Shown here: positions 35,119 to 43,663 of the stretch, piece by piece
How the letters are laid out: every line of letters begins with the position of its first letter
How positions within the stretch are numbered: position 1 is the stretch's first letter
Origin: Ignavibacteria bacterium UBA2360
GTDB taxonomy: Bacteria; Bacteroidota; Ignavibacteria; Tepidaquicellales; OLB5
Assembly (NCBI GenBank): GCA_002344125.1
Contig: DDTQ01000011.1
Coordinates: 955,144 to 1,019,143 of the forward strand
Direction: 5' to 3'
Length of the DNA: 64,000 nucleotides
Translations under genes and position numbers: made by a program
Notes under the pieces: generated by a model
Seen by the model: the letters and a program-made list of their open reading frames with translations, nothing else
Databases searched by the model: none
Told to the model about the DNA's origin: nothing

Positions 35119-36555
35119 CTAAAGTAACTCCCTCATTTTTTCTATCACCCACAATTTGGAATTAAATAATGATCCGTTTAACGCTTTGAGATATATATCT
35201 TCGGGAAATTTATTTTCAAGTGATTTGTATCTTATCAGTTTTGACGCGTATTTTGCAAAATCAAATAGGGGTTTTTTTAAGTGAAGGGGCAGTATTTTGT
35301 TCTTTTTATGAAATTGTCTCAATGCTTCGGTGCCGGAAAGAGCTTCTTCGTAATATCCCAGTTCATAATAACACCTGATAGAAAGTGTTGCAGTATTAGT
35401 TCTTGTCATAACATTATCTATTTTTACTCTGCTGAGAAATTTCAGGCACTCATCGAAATTCTTCCGCTCAAAACAGCATCTTGCCATACATATATTATAC
35501 GAATCATCCGGTGTGCCGTGCGGGAGCTTTGTTCTGTATGCATTCAGGAACCATTCCGCCCAGTCATAATCCTTTGCGTGTATAGCCTGATATGCGATAT
35601 TATGATAATTGTTTTCCATCAGATTCCCCAGTTCATCTTTGGTATAAATATCCCTTGAAATGAAAAATTTATTAATTTCGTGAACCTCAGCAGCTGGGTC
35701 ACTTTTGGGTGGTGAATTCGAAAAAATATAAGCTGAAAACAGCATGGTCCAGCAAGTTGCCTGGTCTTGATACTTTAAGCCGTCAATATTTTCAAACACT
35801 ATCTTTTTCAGCTTTTCTGTATATGTTCTCTCCGGATCGTTCATCTTGCTTTGTAAACCATAATAGAATACAGCGGTTATAATGAAGTAAGGAGATTTAA
35901 TCTTTTCAAGATTCAGAATATACTTTTCAAAATCAAAATAGTTGAAAAATCCGTTGAATATTTCATCGCTTTCTACAACTGAATTTACATACTTGTAAAC
36001 TATAAAGTCATTTGCTATCCTTAATAAATTCAGAATATAATAATTTACAAATGCTTCGCCTCTGTTTAAGGCATTTTCGGTTTTTTGTTTGTAATTCCTC
36101 AGACTTGTTACCAATGACTCCTTTAACTCAGTATAATCATAATATTTTTTAAGATACTCAACCGTATAATATTCATTCCTCAGATTTTCTATCGAACTTT
36201 CAATGATCTTTTCTGTTAACCGGTTCAACCCCTTTTTAGCAAGTTCAAAAGCAAGGGCATTTGTCTTTGCCAATTCGTCATTCATCAAGCCTGTAATTGT
36301 TAAAAAATTGAGCATATGTCTTTTAGTTCTGCTAAAAAGATTAACTATAACCTGTTCATTGTATTTGCTTCCCATGTAAACGCTCACGTAAATTTCACGG
36401 CGGTTTAATTCTGCAAGGGGTATTTTTCCGCTGATATAATTGTAAAACCGGATAATGTCATCCCTGTTATTGAAAAAAGGCGAATTCAGATAATGGCCAA
36501 ATTTTTTGATGGAATTATCATCTAATGAGTTTATTAATGTTATGAGACTATTCAT
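35119..36555 (-). CDS. Alpha-solenoid protein of unknown function, SPFFN family member 3
   Basis: 478 residues, helical, no export signal. The N-terminus has IKKFGHYLNSPFFNNRDDII (about 17-36), followed by NEQVIVNLFSRTKRHMLNFL. Further blocks are NNYHNIAYQAI, WAEWFLNAYRTKL, YYELGYYEEALSGTEALRQF and the tail LWVIEKMRELL. It is closest to the 39281 protein. It is divergent from the 36895 T9SS gene over a 339-bp regulatory region. Four degenerate TPR-like hairpins can be made out in the second half. Function unknown; the gene order suggests a partner or regulator of the divergent gene. Confidence 0.8.
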   Translation of the reverse strand: MNSLITLINSLDDNSIKKFGHYLNSPFFNNRDDIIRFYNYISGKIPLAELNRREIYVSVYMGSKYNEQVIVNLFSRTKRHMLNFLTITGLMNDELAKTNALAFELAKKGLNRLTEKIIESSIENLRNEYYTVEYLKKYYDYTELKESLVTSLRNYKQKTENALNRGEAFVNYYILNLLRIANDFIVYKYVNSVVESDEIFNGFFNYFDFEKYILNLEKIKSPYFIITAVFYYGLQSKMNDPERTYTEKLKKIVFENIDGLKYQDQATCWTMLFSAYIFSNSPPKSDPAAEVHEINKFFISRDIYTKDELGNLMENNYHNIAYQAIHAKDYDWAEWFLNAYRTKLPHGTPDDSYNICMARCCFERKNFDECLKFLSRVKIDNVMTRTNTATLSIRCYYELGYYEEALSGTEALRQFHKKNKILPLHLKKPLFDFAKYASKLIRYKSLENKFPEDIYLKALNGSLFNSKLWVIEKMRELL

Positions 36556-36560
36556 CGATG

Positions 36561-36651
36561 AAGTGATTTATTTTATTTATGATATTCTGTAAAAATGTGC
36601 TAATTATGTAATATATCTCAAAATTGGCTATTATGTAAGTGATTTATTTTA
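36561..36651. promoter_or_regulatory. Pair of 15-nt direct repeats (module 3)
   Basis: AAGTGATTTATTTTA occurs identically at 36561-36575 and 36637-36651, 76 bp apart. The first starts 6 nt from the solenoid ATG; the second ends 12 nt before the -33 TTG of the leader promoter. The spacing is the same as in module 4. Confidence 0.6.
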
Positions 36652-36663
36652 ACTAAAATATTC

Positions 36664-36694
36664 TTGTTCTGCCTGACCTTTAAATTTATCTTTG
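36664..36694 (+). promoter_or_regulatory. Bacteroidota-type promoter (module 3)
   Basis: TTG at 36664-36666, 20 nt, TATCTTTG at 36687-36694. The predicted start falls at the GTTAGC helix of the leader (36699). Confidence 0.75.
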
Positions 36695-36698
36695 TATC

Positions 36699-36846
36699 GT
36701 TAGCGTATAGTGCAGAGTTAACTATGAAATCTCACATTATATAATTCGTAAATAATTTAACATCACAATTCTCCCGCATTGGTGAATTCTCTATTACCAT
36801 GCGCTAACTAAGGAAGGCACTCTGTTTATCAGAGTGCTTCTCCTGA
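36699..36846 (+). ncRNA. Structured 5' leader RNA, copy A
   Basis: Closing helix GTTAGC (36699-36704) with GCTAAC (36803-36808). Adjacent hairpin GCAT-t-GGTGA (36776-36785) / TTACC-ATGC (36794-36802). Following hairpin AGGA..GCACTCTG (36811-36824) / CAGAGTGC..TCCT (36830-36844), ending CTGA. No U-tract follows the last stem, so it is not a plain terminator. The downstream start codon is about 50 nt away behind an AAAGGAG site. CTCCC before the second helix is shared with copy B. Confidence 0.65.
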
Positions 36847-36894
36847 TTCTCAAAAGATCAATCAATTTAAAAATATATTCAAAGGAGCAATTAA

Positions 36895-38496
36895 ATGAAA
36901 AAACTGTTTATTTTCTTAATGTTCACAATTGTCTTTTTGGGCAATTCACAGGTTTCACAGCAATGGGTTGCAAGATACAATCCTTCTACAGGCGGAGCTG
37001 AAAGTGTCAGAGATATGGCAATAGATCAATCCGGAAATGTTTATGTTACCGGAAGCAGTAATGTACCGGTTACTTTCATTGATATTCTTACCGTGAAATA
37101 TAACTCCACTGGTACAGAATTGTGGAGCGCAAGACATACCGGTATTGGCGGCGGAAATAATGATTATGGAGTCAATGTTGCAGTAGATGGTTCAGGCAAT
37201 GTTTTTGTTTTAGGTACAAGTTTCGGAGGTCCTAGTCTTGGGCTGGATATGCTTGTCTTAAAATATTCTGCAGCGGGCACGTTATTGTGGGAGTACCGTT
37301 TTACCGGACCGGATGGACTTGATGACGAGGCTTATAAACTTATCCTTGATGCTTCAAGCAATGTTTATGTTTGCGGTACAAGCATGGGCAGCGTTACTCA
37401 AAAGGACTTTGCAGTGTTTAAACTGAATTCATCAGGCGCAACTCAATGGTCAAAAAGATATAGTCATACCAATAGTGAAGAATACCCGGTTGATATCAAA
37501 ATAACACAATCCGGAGATGTTTATGTTACAGGGTACGCTTTTGTTTCAGGAAACGCATCGGATTTCCTTACTGTTAAATACAATTCATCTGGTACGCAGC
37601 AATGGGTATTTCCTTTTAACATTGGCGGTGAAGAAACAGGGCTTAGCCTTGCGCTTGATGCTTCAGGGAATGCATATATTGGTGGTTATACGAATGCTTA
37701 CGGAACAGGAAATGATTGCTTTGTGTATTCAGTAAGTAGCGCAGGCAGTTTTAGGTGGATGCAGCGTTATACCGGACCCGGTAACGCTGATGATAAAGTA
37801 AACTGTATTTATATTGATCAGTCGGGTAACATATTTGCGGCCGGTAATACTACACAGGGAGCAAGCGGTAATGATGTCTTTGCAGCATGCTATAATTCAA
37901 ACGGCACTCAGTTATGGCTGAATACATTAAATGTTGGCGGCAATGAAATTATTTATTCGGTTGCCGGGGATTTATCATCTAATATCTATCTGGCGGGAAA
38001 AACTAATGCTTATGGTAACAGCGATGATTACCTAACAATATCCTATAATTCATCCGGTAGTTTCAGATGGATGACTTCTTACAATTACAGCGGTACTCAA
38101 AATGACGCAGCTATTAAGGTTTTACCTGATAATTCCGGTAATGTATATGTTACCGGAACAAGTTTTGATGATTATGCTACAATTATGTATACACCGCTCA
38201 CCGGTTTAGGCCAACCAGGAAGTTTGATCCCCGATGAATATAACCTATCACAAAATTATCCCAACCCGTTTAATCCGGAAACCAATATTTGCTTCAGTCT
38301 TCCCGTAAGCGGTATAGTGAGGCTTGCAGTTTATGATATTTCGGGAAAAGAAATATCAGTGCCTGTTAATGACTATTTAACCGCGGGAGTTTATAACTAC
38401 CGCTTTAACGCTTCGGGGCTTTCAAGCGGCGTATATTTTTACAGATTTTCAACCGGAAATTATACTGAAACCAAAAAAATGATGCTTTTAAAATGA
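36895..38496 (+). CDS. T9SS type A-sorted SBBP-repeat propeller protein
   Basis: 533 residues with a signal peptide (ends near LGNSQVSQQW) and an AAAGGAG site. About eight repeats of the SBBP type, for example AIDQSGNVYVTGSSN, LDASSNVYVCGTSMG and YIDQSGNIFAAGNT, alternate with KYNSSGTQQW-like segments; this predicts a seven- or eight-bladed propeller. The C-terminus is a T9SS type A domain (SQNYPNPFNPETNICFSLP, SSGVYFYRFS, KKMMLLK). Secreted and surface-attached or released. It is the only gene behind leader A and has no small secreted partner, unlike modules 2 and 4. Confidence 0.9.
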   Translation: MKKLFIFLMFTIVFLGNSQVSQQWVARYNPSTGGAESVRDMAIDQSGNVYVTGSSNVPVTFIDILTVKYNSTGTELWSARHTGIGGGNNDYGVNVAVDGSGNVFVLGTSFGGPSLGLDMLVLKYSAAGTLLWEYRFTGPDGLDDEAYKLILDASSNVYVCGTSMGSVTQKDFAVFKLNSSGATQWSKRYSHTNSEEYPVDIKITQSGDVYVTGYAFVSGNASDFLTVKYNSSGTQQWVFPFNIGGEETGLSLALDASGNAYIGGYTNAYGTGNDCFVYSVSSAGSFRWMQRYTGPGNADDKVNCIYIDQSGNIFAAGNTTQGASGNDVFAACYNSNGTQLWLNTLNVGGNEIIYSVAGDLSSNIYLAGKTNAYGNSDDYLTISYNSSGSFRWMTSYNYSGTQNDAAIKVLPDNSGNVYVTGTSFDDYATIMYTPLTGLGQPGSLIPDEYNLSQNYPNPFNPETNICFSLPVSGIVRLAVYDISGKEISVPVNDYLTAGVYNYRFNASGLSSGVYFYRFSTGNYTETKKMMLLK

Positions 38497-38595
38497 TTTA
38501 TCCTGAATATTAGAACTAAAATTAGTTTTGGTTATCAAAAAAATTACAATAAAGCTGTTTAACAATTCTGTGGTCTAGAGCAACTACAATAAAAA

Positions 38596-38623
38596 AAGCC
38601 GGTAAGGAAATCCTTGCCGGCTT
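38596..38623 (-). terminator. Rho-independent terminator of the CBS gene
   Basis: AAGCCGGTAAGGA / TCCTTGCCGGCTT stem with one wobble; read on the minus strand it is followed by TTTTTTTATTG. It may also end plus-strand transcription from 36895. Confidence 0.8.
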
Positions 38624-38641
38624 CAATGTATTCATAAAAAA

Positions 38642-39073
38642 TTACTTATAGTAATATATATACGAATTCAGATTTTCTATTTCCTGTTTCTTTTCTTCCG
38701 CATCTTCGGCCATCAGGTCTCGCATAGATACAACACCTATCAGCTTTTCACCGTCTCTTACAGGCATATGCCTTATGTTTTCCTGTTTCATTATATTGAT
38801 ACAGTCATTGTAAGAATCATGCGCTTCCATAAGTATCACGCCCTTTGTCATTACCTCATCTATTTTTGTTTCTTCCATGTTTAGCCTTTTTGCGGCACAC
38901 CGGGTCATCAGGTCACGCTCAGAAAAGATGCCTTTAAGTTTTCCCCCGTCATCCAGTACAGGAACAGCGCCAACATTGTTTTTAGACATTTCTCCAACAA
39001 CTTCATAAATTGTCATACCTGTATTAACATAATGCATAGGTTTGTGATTGCAGATATCGCGAAGTGATTTCAT
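38642..39073 (-). CDS. Tandem CBS-domain protein
   Basis: 143 residues made of two CBS domains (about 8-65 and 72-130), with the usual VGAVPVLDDGGKLKGIFSERDLM and IRHMPVRDGEKLIGVVSMRDLM ends. Stand-alone CBS pairs bind adenine nucleotides and signal energy state to partners. The gene is monocistronic with its own terminator. It interrupts the series of solenoid/T9SS modules and is probably unrelated to them. Confidence 0.9.
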   Translation of the reverse strand: MKSLRDICNHKPMHYVNTGMTIYEVVGEMSKNNVGAVPVLDDGGKLKGIFSERDLMTRCAAKRLNMEETKIDEVMTKGVILMEAHDSYNDCINIMKQENIRHMPVRDGEKLIGVVSMRDLMAEDAEEKKQEIENLNSYIYYYK

Positions 39074-39280
39074 GGTTGGTGCTCCTTTCAGGCCGGTTTG
39101 TGTTAGCTAACCCGGAAAAAAAGTTATCTGAATAGATGTAGTGTTAGCTTAAAATAACATTTATTCCCGCTTAATGCAACTTTAAATATTAAACATACTA
39201 TAATAGTGCGCGGTTTCGGGGCTAAAATTGAAGAAAAAATGGCGCTTTTTTCAGGTAAACCGGAAAAATTAATGGCTAAG

Positions 39281-40720
39281 CTATTTTTTAAGCAGTTCAT
39301 TCATTTTTTCAAGTACCCAGGTTCTGGAGTTGAATCCAGGGGTTTTCTGTGCATTCCGGTAAACATTCTCGGGAAGTTGTGTTTCCTTTGCCTTTGTCTT
39401 CAGAAGTATTCTGCTGAACTTAACAAAATCAGGGATCGATCTTTTGACCTGGGAGGTTAATTCCTTGTTCTGGTACATGAACATACGCAGCGCATCTATG
39501 GCGGATTCCGCTTCATCAAAATATCCGAGTTCATAATAACACTTTATATAGGTCGATCTTATCAACAGTTTTGTCATTACATTATCAAATCTGGCTTTAC
39601 TCAGTAAATCCAGGCATCTTTCATATTCTCCTTTCCCGAAAAGGCAGGATGCCATCAATACAAAATACATGTTCTCTCTGTTTGTAGGTTCTATCTTTCC
39701 TTTGTAGCCATTCAGAAAATTTTCTGCCCATTCAAAATCCTTCGATATAATTGCCTGCATTGCGATATTATGATAGTTGCTTGCGATTACGTAACCGGAA
39801 TCATCTTTCGGTATAAGATCCTTGGCAACAAAGATCTTATTGATACCGTGAAGCTCCCGGTTCACAGGCTTGGTTTGTACTGTGTTGGTGAAAATAAATG
39901 AAGCAAAAAGCATTATCCAGCAGGTATATTGATCTTTTAATTTCAGGGTATCCAGATTTTCGAAAACAAGCTCCTTTAGCCTGTTTCTGTATTCACCCTC
40001 AGGGTCATCAAGTTTACTTAACATACCGTAATAGAAAATTGCTGTGATTGCGTAATATTCTGAACCACTATCTCTCATATTCTTTATGTATCTTTCAAAA
40101 TCGAAATATTCCAAAAAACCATTGAATAGTTCGGTCTTATCTTCAGATCTGTGTACGTGCTTAAATACGATGTAATCATTTGCTATCCTGAGCAGGGAAA
40201 GCAGGTAATAATTTACTGCGCATTCTCCGCGCTTCACAGAGTTTTCAAGTTTAACCCTGTAGCTCTCTGTACCGGGCGCTACTGCTTCACCGGTTTCTAG
40301 ATACTCGTAATATTTCTTAAGATATTCTACCGAATATGTTTCATTCTCCAGTTCTTTGATGCCTGCTCTCAGCACATTTCTTGCGCGAAGCGCATAACCC
40401 TTTTTTGCGAACTCATTTGCCAGTGAAATATTGCTGAATACTCTTTCCTTTTCGATGCCAAGTTGAGTCAGAAATCTTTCCAGCAGCTCTCCTGTTCTGC
40501 TTAAAAGATTTCTTGTAACCTGCCTGTTGAACTTTCCGCTTCTGTAAACGCTGCTGTAAATTTCTTCTTCACTTAAAGGAATTTCAGGATATTTTTTAAA
40601 CAAACCTTCTGCAAGCATAGCAATATCCTTCCGTTTATTGAAAAACGGAGAGTTTGCAAATTCAACGAACCTCTTGAGCTCTCCCCGGGAAAGTGACATT
40701 AATAATCTGATTTGCTTCAT
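39281..40720 (-). CDS. Alpha-solenoid protein of unknown function, SPFFN family member 4
   Basis: 479 residues, helical and soluble. N-terminal motif GELKRFVEFANSPFFNKRKD (about 13-32), then NRQVTRNLLSRTGELLERFL. The middle has SNYHNIAMQAI and WAENFLNGYKGKI, followed by YYELGYFDEAESAIDALRMF; the tail is RTWVLEKMNELLKK. It aligns with the proteins at 31070 and 35119 end to end. It is divergent from the 41068-43646 operon over a 347-bp region. Unknown function; see the finding on the repeated module. Confidence 0.8.
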   Translation of the reverse strand: MKQIRLLMSLSRGELKRFVEFANSPFFNKRKDIAMLAEGLFKKYPEIPLSEEEIYSSVYRSGKFNRQVTRNLLSRTGELLERFLTQLGIEKERVFSNISLANEFAKKGYALRARNVLRAGIKELENETYSVEYLKKYYEYLETGEAVAPGTESYRVKLENSVKRGECAVNYYLLSLLRIANDYIVFKHVHRSEDKTELFNGFLEYFDFERYIKNMRDSGSEYYAITAIFYYGMLSKLDDPEGEYRNRLKELVFENLDTLKLKDQYTCWIMLFASFIFTNTVQTKPVNRELHGINKIFVAKDLIPKDDSGYVIASNYHNIAMQAIISKDFEWAENFLNGYKGKIEPTNRENMYFVLMASCLFGKGEYERCLDLLSKARFDNVMTKLLIRSTYIKCYYELGYFDEAESAIDALRMFMYQNKELTSQVKRSIPDFVKFSRILLKTKAKETQLPENVYRNAQKTPGFNSRTWVLEKMNELLKK

Positions 40721-40726
40721 ATACAG

Positions 40727-40814
40727 ATGATTATTTTTAGTTGCCTAAAAATGCATAAATATGTATAAAATTACAATGTTTATCGAGAATCTTTATAATC
40801 AAATGATTATTTTA
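40727..40814. promoter_or_regulatory. Pair of direct repeats (module 4)
   Basis: ATGATTATTTTTA at 40727-40739 and ATGATTATTTTA at 40803-40814, 76 bp apart, the same distance as in module 3. The first copy starts 7 nt from the solenoid ATG and the second ends 13 nt before the weak -33 element. Confidence 0.55.
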
Positions 40815-40827
40815 TTGAGATTTTCTC

Positions 40828-40860
40828 TTCGTTTCGCAGCCCTCGCTAAAATTATCTTTG
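40828..40860 (+). promoter_or_regulatory. Bacteroidota-type promoter (module 4)
   Basis: TATCTTTG at 40853-40860 is a full -7 match. The -33 element is weak (TTCG, 40828-40831, 21-nt gap). A weak -33 fits a promoter that needs an activator, which the upstream repeats could bind. Confidence 0.65.
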
Positions 40861-40865
40861 TATCA

Positions 40866-41037
40866 GTTAGCGTGAAAGTTCAAATTTAAAAGTTTATTGC
40901 CGCCTCGCAAAACAAATATCAGGCCTTCGTCCGGCTCCGCAAAGGACCGGTTCTCCCGCAAGGATAAACTTACGGTTTACTTTGCGCTAACTAAGGATGA
41001 AACCCGTTTTCAATTCTGAAGCGGGTTAACATCCTGA
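40866..41037 (+). ncRNA. Structured 5' leader RNA, copy B
   Basis: Closing helix GTTAGC (40866-40871) with GCTAAC (40986-40991). Adjacent hairpin GCAAGG-a-TAAAC (40958-40969) / GTTTA-CTTTGC (40975-40985). Third hairpin AGGATG..AACCCG (40994-41006) / CGGGTT..CATCCT (41022-41035), ending CTGA. The interior from about 40921 to 40950 resembles the dispersed repeat at 60830 in reverse orientation, so the variable loop seems to have taken an insertion without loss of the helices. Start codon 31 nt after the third hairpin. Confidence 0.65.
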
Positions 41038-41067
41038 AAAATTTTAAATCAAAATAATATAAAAGAA

Positions 41068-41508
41068 ATGAGAACAAGATTTGCAGTAATATTCTTCTGC
41101 GTTTTAATTTCATCACAGTTTGTTTACAGTCAGGGTGTTTTTACTTTCTGTAAGAATGTGGACGATAACGTATATCCCGTTGAACCCGTTTCCGAAATTT
41201 CTGCCGGTGAAACAGTTTACTTTCACTTCAGCAATGAAATTGCAGTCGGAATTGAAGGCGGCAATAATATCACTGTTGGATGGGTGATACATTCTGTTGG
41301 TGAGGATGGAACTGACAGTGGTTTCATTAACGAGTACTTTACTTATTTCGAGCCGGGCAACAGAAGGTTCTGTACCACCGAGCCATTTTGCTTTCCCGCA
41401 CCGGGTATTTACAGGGTGTACGCGATCAATTGGGATGACCGCCAGTTGAATTACCACCCGGGGAATTTTACAAAGTACTACGCAAAGAACGAAATCACGG
41501 TAAAATAG
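41068..41508 (+). CDS. Small secreted cysteine-containing protein, module family, copy 2
   Basis: 146 residues with a signal peptide (ends near VYSQGVF). It is a paralogue of the 34580 protein: NVDDNVYPVE, RRFCTTEPFCF, PGIYRVYAI and GNFTKYYAKNE align, and both conserved Cys are kept, with one more Cys in between the shared blocks. Here it is the first gene of its operon rather than the last. It has no sorting domain. Probably extracytoplasmic with one beta-sandwich; function unknown. Confidence 0.75.
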   Translation: MRTRFAVIFFCVLISSQFVYSQGVFTFCKNVDDNVYPVEPVSEISAGETVYFHFSNEIAVGIEGGNNITVGWVIHSVGEDGTDSGFINEYFTYFEPGNRRFCTTEPFCFPAPGIYRVYAINWDDRQLNYHPGNFTKYYAKNEITVK

Positions 41509-41567
41509 AAATAATCGTTTGATCATAATAATTCATTTCAAAAAATAGTTAGCAGGGAGAAAACAAA

Positions 41568-43646
41568 ATGAGAGCAGCAATTTTTATAGCAGTTTTGATA
41601 ATATTCGCAGGGGCAGCCTTTTCACAGAGTGAAACTGCGAAGATATGGACAAAGACTTACAACAGCGGTTTAAAGGATGTGGTAGTAAAAACAGCATCAG
41701 ATAACAGCGGCAATGTATATGCCGCAGGATACAAAAGCCAAACCGGTTCAGCTGATGATTCAACAGCAAGAATGATCCTTATAAAGTACAGCCCGCAGGG
41801 CGAATTGCTTTGGGCTAAAACATTTCAAAGCGCGCTGGGAAGAAGGACAGTTGCCGCAGGCCTCTCCGTGGATGACTCAGGCTACGCGGTTGTTTGCGGA
41901 TATGCTGATACAAATTCATACAATTTCAAAAGAGCAATGGTTGTTAAGTTTGATCCACAGGGTGAAACTGTATGGGCTCGCTATAACGGTTTCTATGTGC
42001 ATTCCTGGATCTATCATGATGTTAAAACCGGTATCGATGGCAGCGTCTATCTTTCGTATGAACTTGTAATAACATTCCCAATGCCCGGGAAAACGTGCTC
42101 GGTTGTAAAATACAGCAGCAGCGGAAATTTTGAATGGGCATCTCAAAGTGTTATAAACTGCACAAATCCGCTTGTTGCAGTAAATTCATTTGGAAGCGTT
42201 TTTTTAGGCAGCGTTACTACAACGGGAGGCGCTGATATTAAGGTCACTAATTTTGATAACACAGGTACCCAACAATGGTCCTCAACTTATAACAGTCCTA
42301 ACGGCGGAGCTGATACTCTTATAGGCTTAGCCACCGACCCCGTAACCGGTGATGTTTTTGCATTTGGCAGCGCAAGGCTTACTTCAAACAGCATCATAGA
42401 AATTCAGACCATGAAGTTTTCAAGCGGACTTGGTCAAATGATTTGGGTCAAAAGAACCAGCGGCAATGCGCCAGATGCTTTTAATAAGATATACGATTAC
42501 GATATCTCCCCGGCAGGTGATGTTTATATTTGCGGCCAGTTCACCAATATTAACACCGGTCTTGATGGCTTTCTGATCAGGTATAATCCCGGAGGGAATG
42601 AACTTTACAGAAAGATTTACAATTATAAAGGCGGCGCCACCCAGGAAGGCATTTACTCGCTTGATGCCGGAGATCTGAATGAACCAATAATTGCCGGCAG
42701 CCGCAACAACCTTCAGCAGACGTTTGTACATAAATACAGCACATCCGGTGGATTGACATGGAAGTATGAATATAATGATTCCCTCAGCCAGTTCTCTGAA
42801 GTTCCTGCAGGAGTAAAAAGAGGGGAGGGAAGCAGTTTGTATGTTATAAACAGCTACACAACAGCTTCGCTGGCTGATATAAACGTTACAAAGTTTGATA
42901 ACATTGCGGTGAATTATATGACCCTTTGCAGAAGTGTAAATATTCCAACTGTACCCGGCGGCAATGTGTACGATACAATATCCGTTAATACCGGAACCAG
43001 CAATCTGGTTAGACTTGAAGTTGTAATTGATTCCCTCCCGCACACAGACCCTAAGGACTTAACTATAAAACTGCGGACACCGCATAACACAGAAATTGAA
43101 CTTTTTAGAAATTCCGGACTTTCAGTACCATCAACAGGGCTGTTTGGTACAGTATTCAGTGATACTGCCCAAACGCCAATTGATTCAGGTTCTGTTACTT
43201 ACACCGGTTATTTTTTACCTTATCAGGTTCTCGAGCCGCTCAATTCATATTCACCTGATGGCCAATGGGTACTGGTAATTAGTAACTCAAATCCCGGTGA
43301 TACAGGAACTCTCAAAAAATGGTGTTTGAAGTTCGCATACGAATCACCTGTTGGAATACAGACTATAGGCGATCAACTGCCGGAGAAGTTCAGCTTACAT
43401 CAGAACTACCCGAATCCGTTCAATCCGGTAACTAACATAAAATTCTCAATCCCGAAGAGCGGGAATGTTTCTCTTAAAGTGTACGATATATTGGGTAGAG
43501 AAGTAGCAGAACTTGTGGATGAATTCAAGCCGCAGGGGAACTACCTCGTGGACTTTAATGCGTCCTTCCTGTCCTCTGGTGTATATTTTTACAGGCTTGA
43601 AACATCAGAATTCACAGAAGTGAAAAAAATGGTATTAGTAAAATAA
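41568..43646 (+). CDS. T9SS type A-sorted propeller protein with proprotein-convertase P domain
   Basis: 692 residues with a signal peptide (ends near AAFSQSET) and AGGGAG site. The first 440 residues hold SBBP-like repeats (ASDNSGNVYAAGYK, SVDDSGYAVVCGYAD, KVTNFDNTGTQQW). Residues about 460-595 look like a P/homoB domain: SIPT/NIPTVPGG, LVRLEVVIDSLPHTDPKDL, IKLRTPHNTEIELF and NPGDTGTLKKWCLKF. The C-terminus is a T9SS type A domain (HQNYPNPFNPVTNIKFSIPK, SSGVYFYRLE, KKMVLVK). P domains usually accompany subtilases, but no protease domain is present. It follows the small secreted protein by 59 bp. Confidence 0.88.
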   Translation: MRAAIFIAVLIIFAGAAFSQSETAKIWTKTYNSGLKDVVVKTASDNSGNVYAAGYKSQTGSADDSTARMILIKYSPQGELLWAKTFQSALGRRTVAAGLSVDDSGYAVVCGYADTNSYNFKRAMVVKFDPQGETVWARYNGFYVHSWIYHDVKTGIDGSVYLSYELVITFPMPGKTCSVVKYSSSGNFEWASQSVINCTNPLVAVNSFGSVFLGSVTTTGGADIKVTNFDNTGTQQWSSTYNSPNGGADTLIGLATDPVTGDVFAFGSARLTSNSIIEIQTMKFSSGLGQMIWVKRTSGNAPDAFNKIYDYDISPAGDVYICGQFTNINTGLDGFLIRYNPGGNELYRKIYNYKGGATQEGIYSLDAGDLNEPIIAGSRNNLQQTFVHKYSTSGGLTWKYEYNDSLSQFSEVPAGVKRGEGSSLYVINSYTTASLADINVTKFDNIAVNYMTLCRSVNIPTVPGGNVYDTISVNTGTSNLVRLEVVIDSLPHTDPKDLTIKLRTPHNTEIELFRNSGLSVPSTGLFGTVFSDTAQTPIDSGSVTYTGYFLPYQVLEPLNSYSPDGQWVLVISNSNPGDTGTLKKWCLKFAYESPVGIQTIGDQLPEKFSLHQNYPNPFNPVTNIKFSIPKSGNVSLKVYDILGREVAELVDEFKPQGNYLVDFNASFLSSGVYFYRLETSEFTEVKKMVLVK

Positions 43647-43663
43647 AAATAAAGTATAAGAAA

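Noticed and set aside
42420..43043. 207-residue minus-strand frame in the module 4 T9SS gene
   Set aside because: It is antisense to repeats with clear SBBP pattern and a sorting domain in the other frame.
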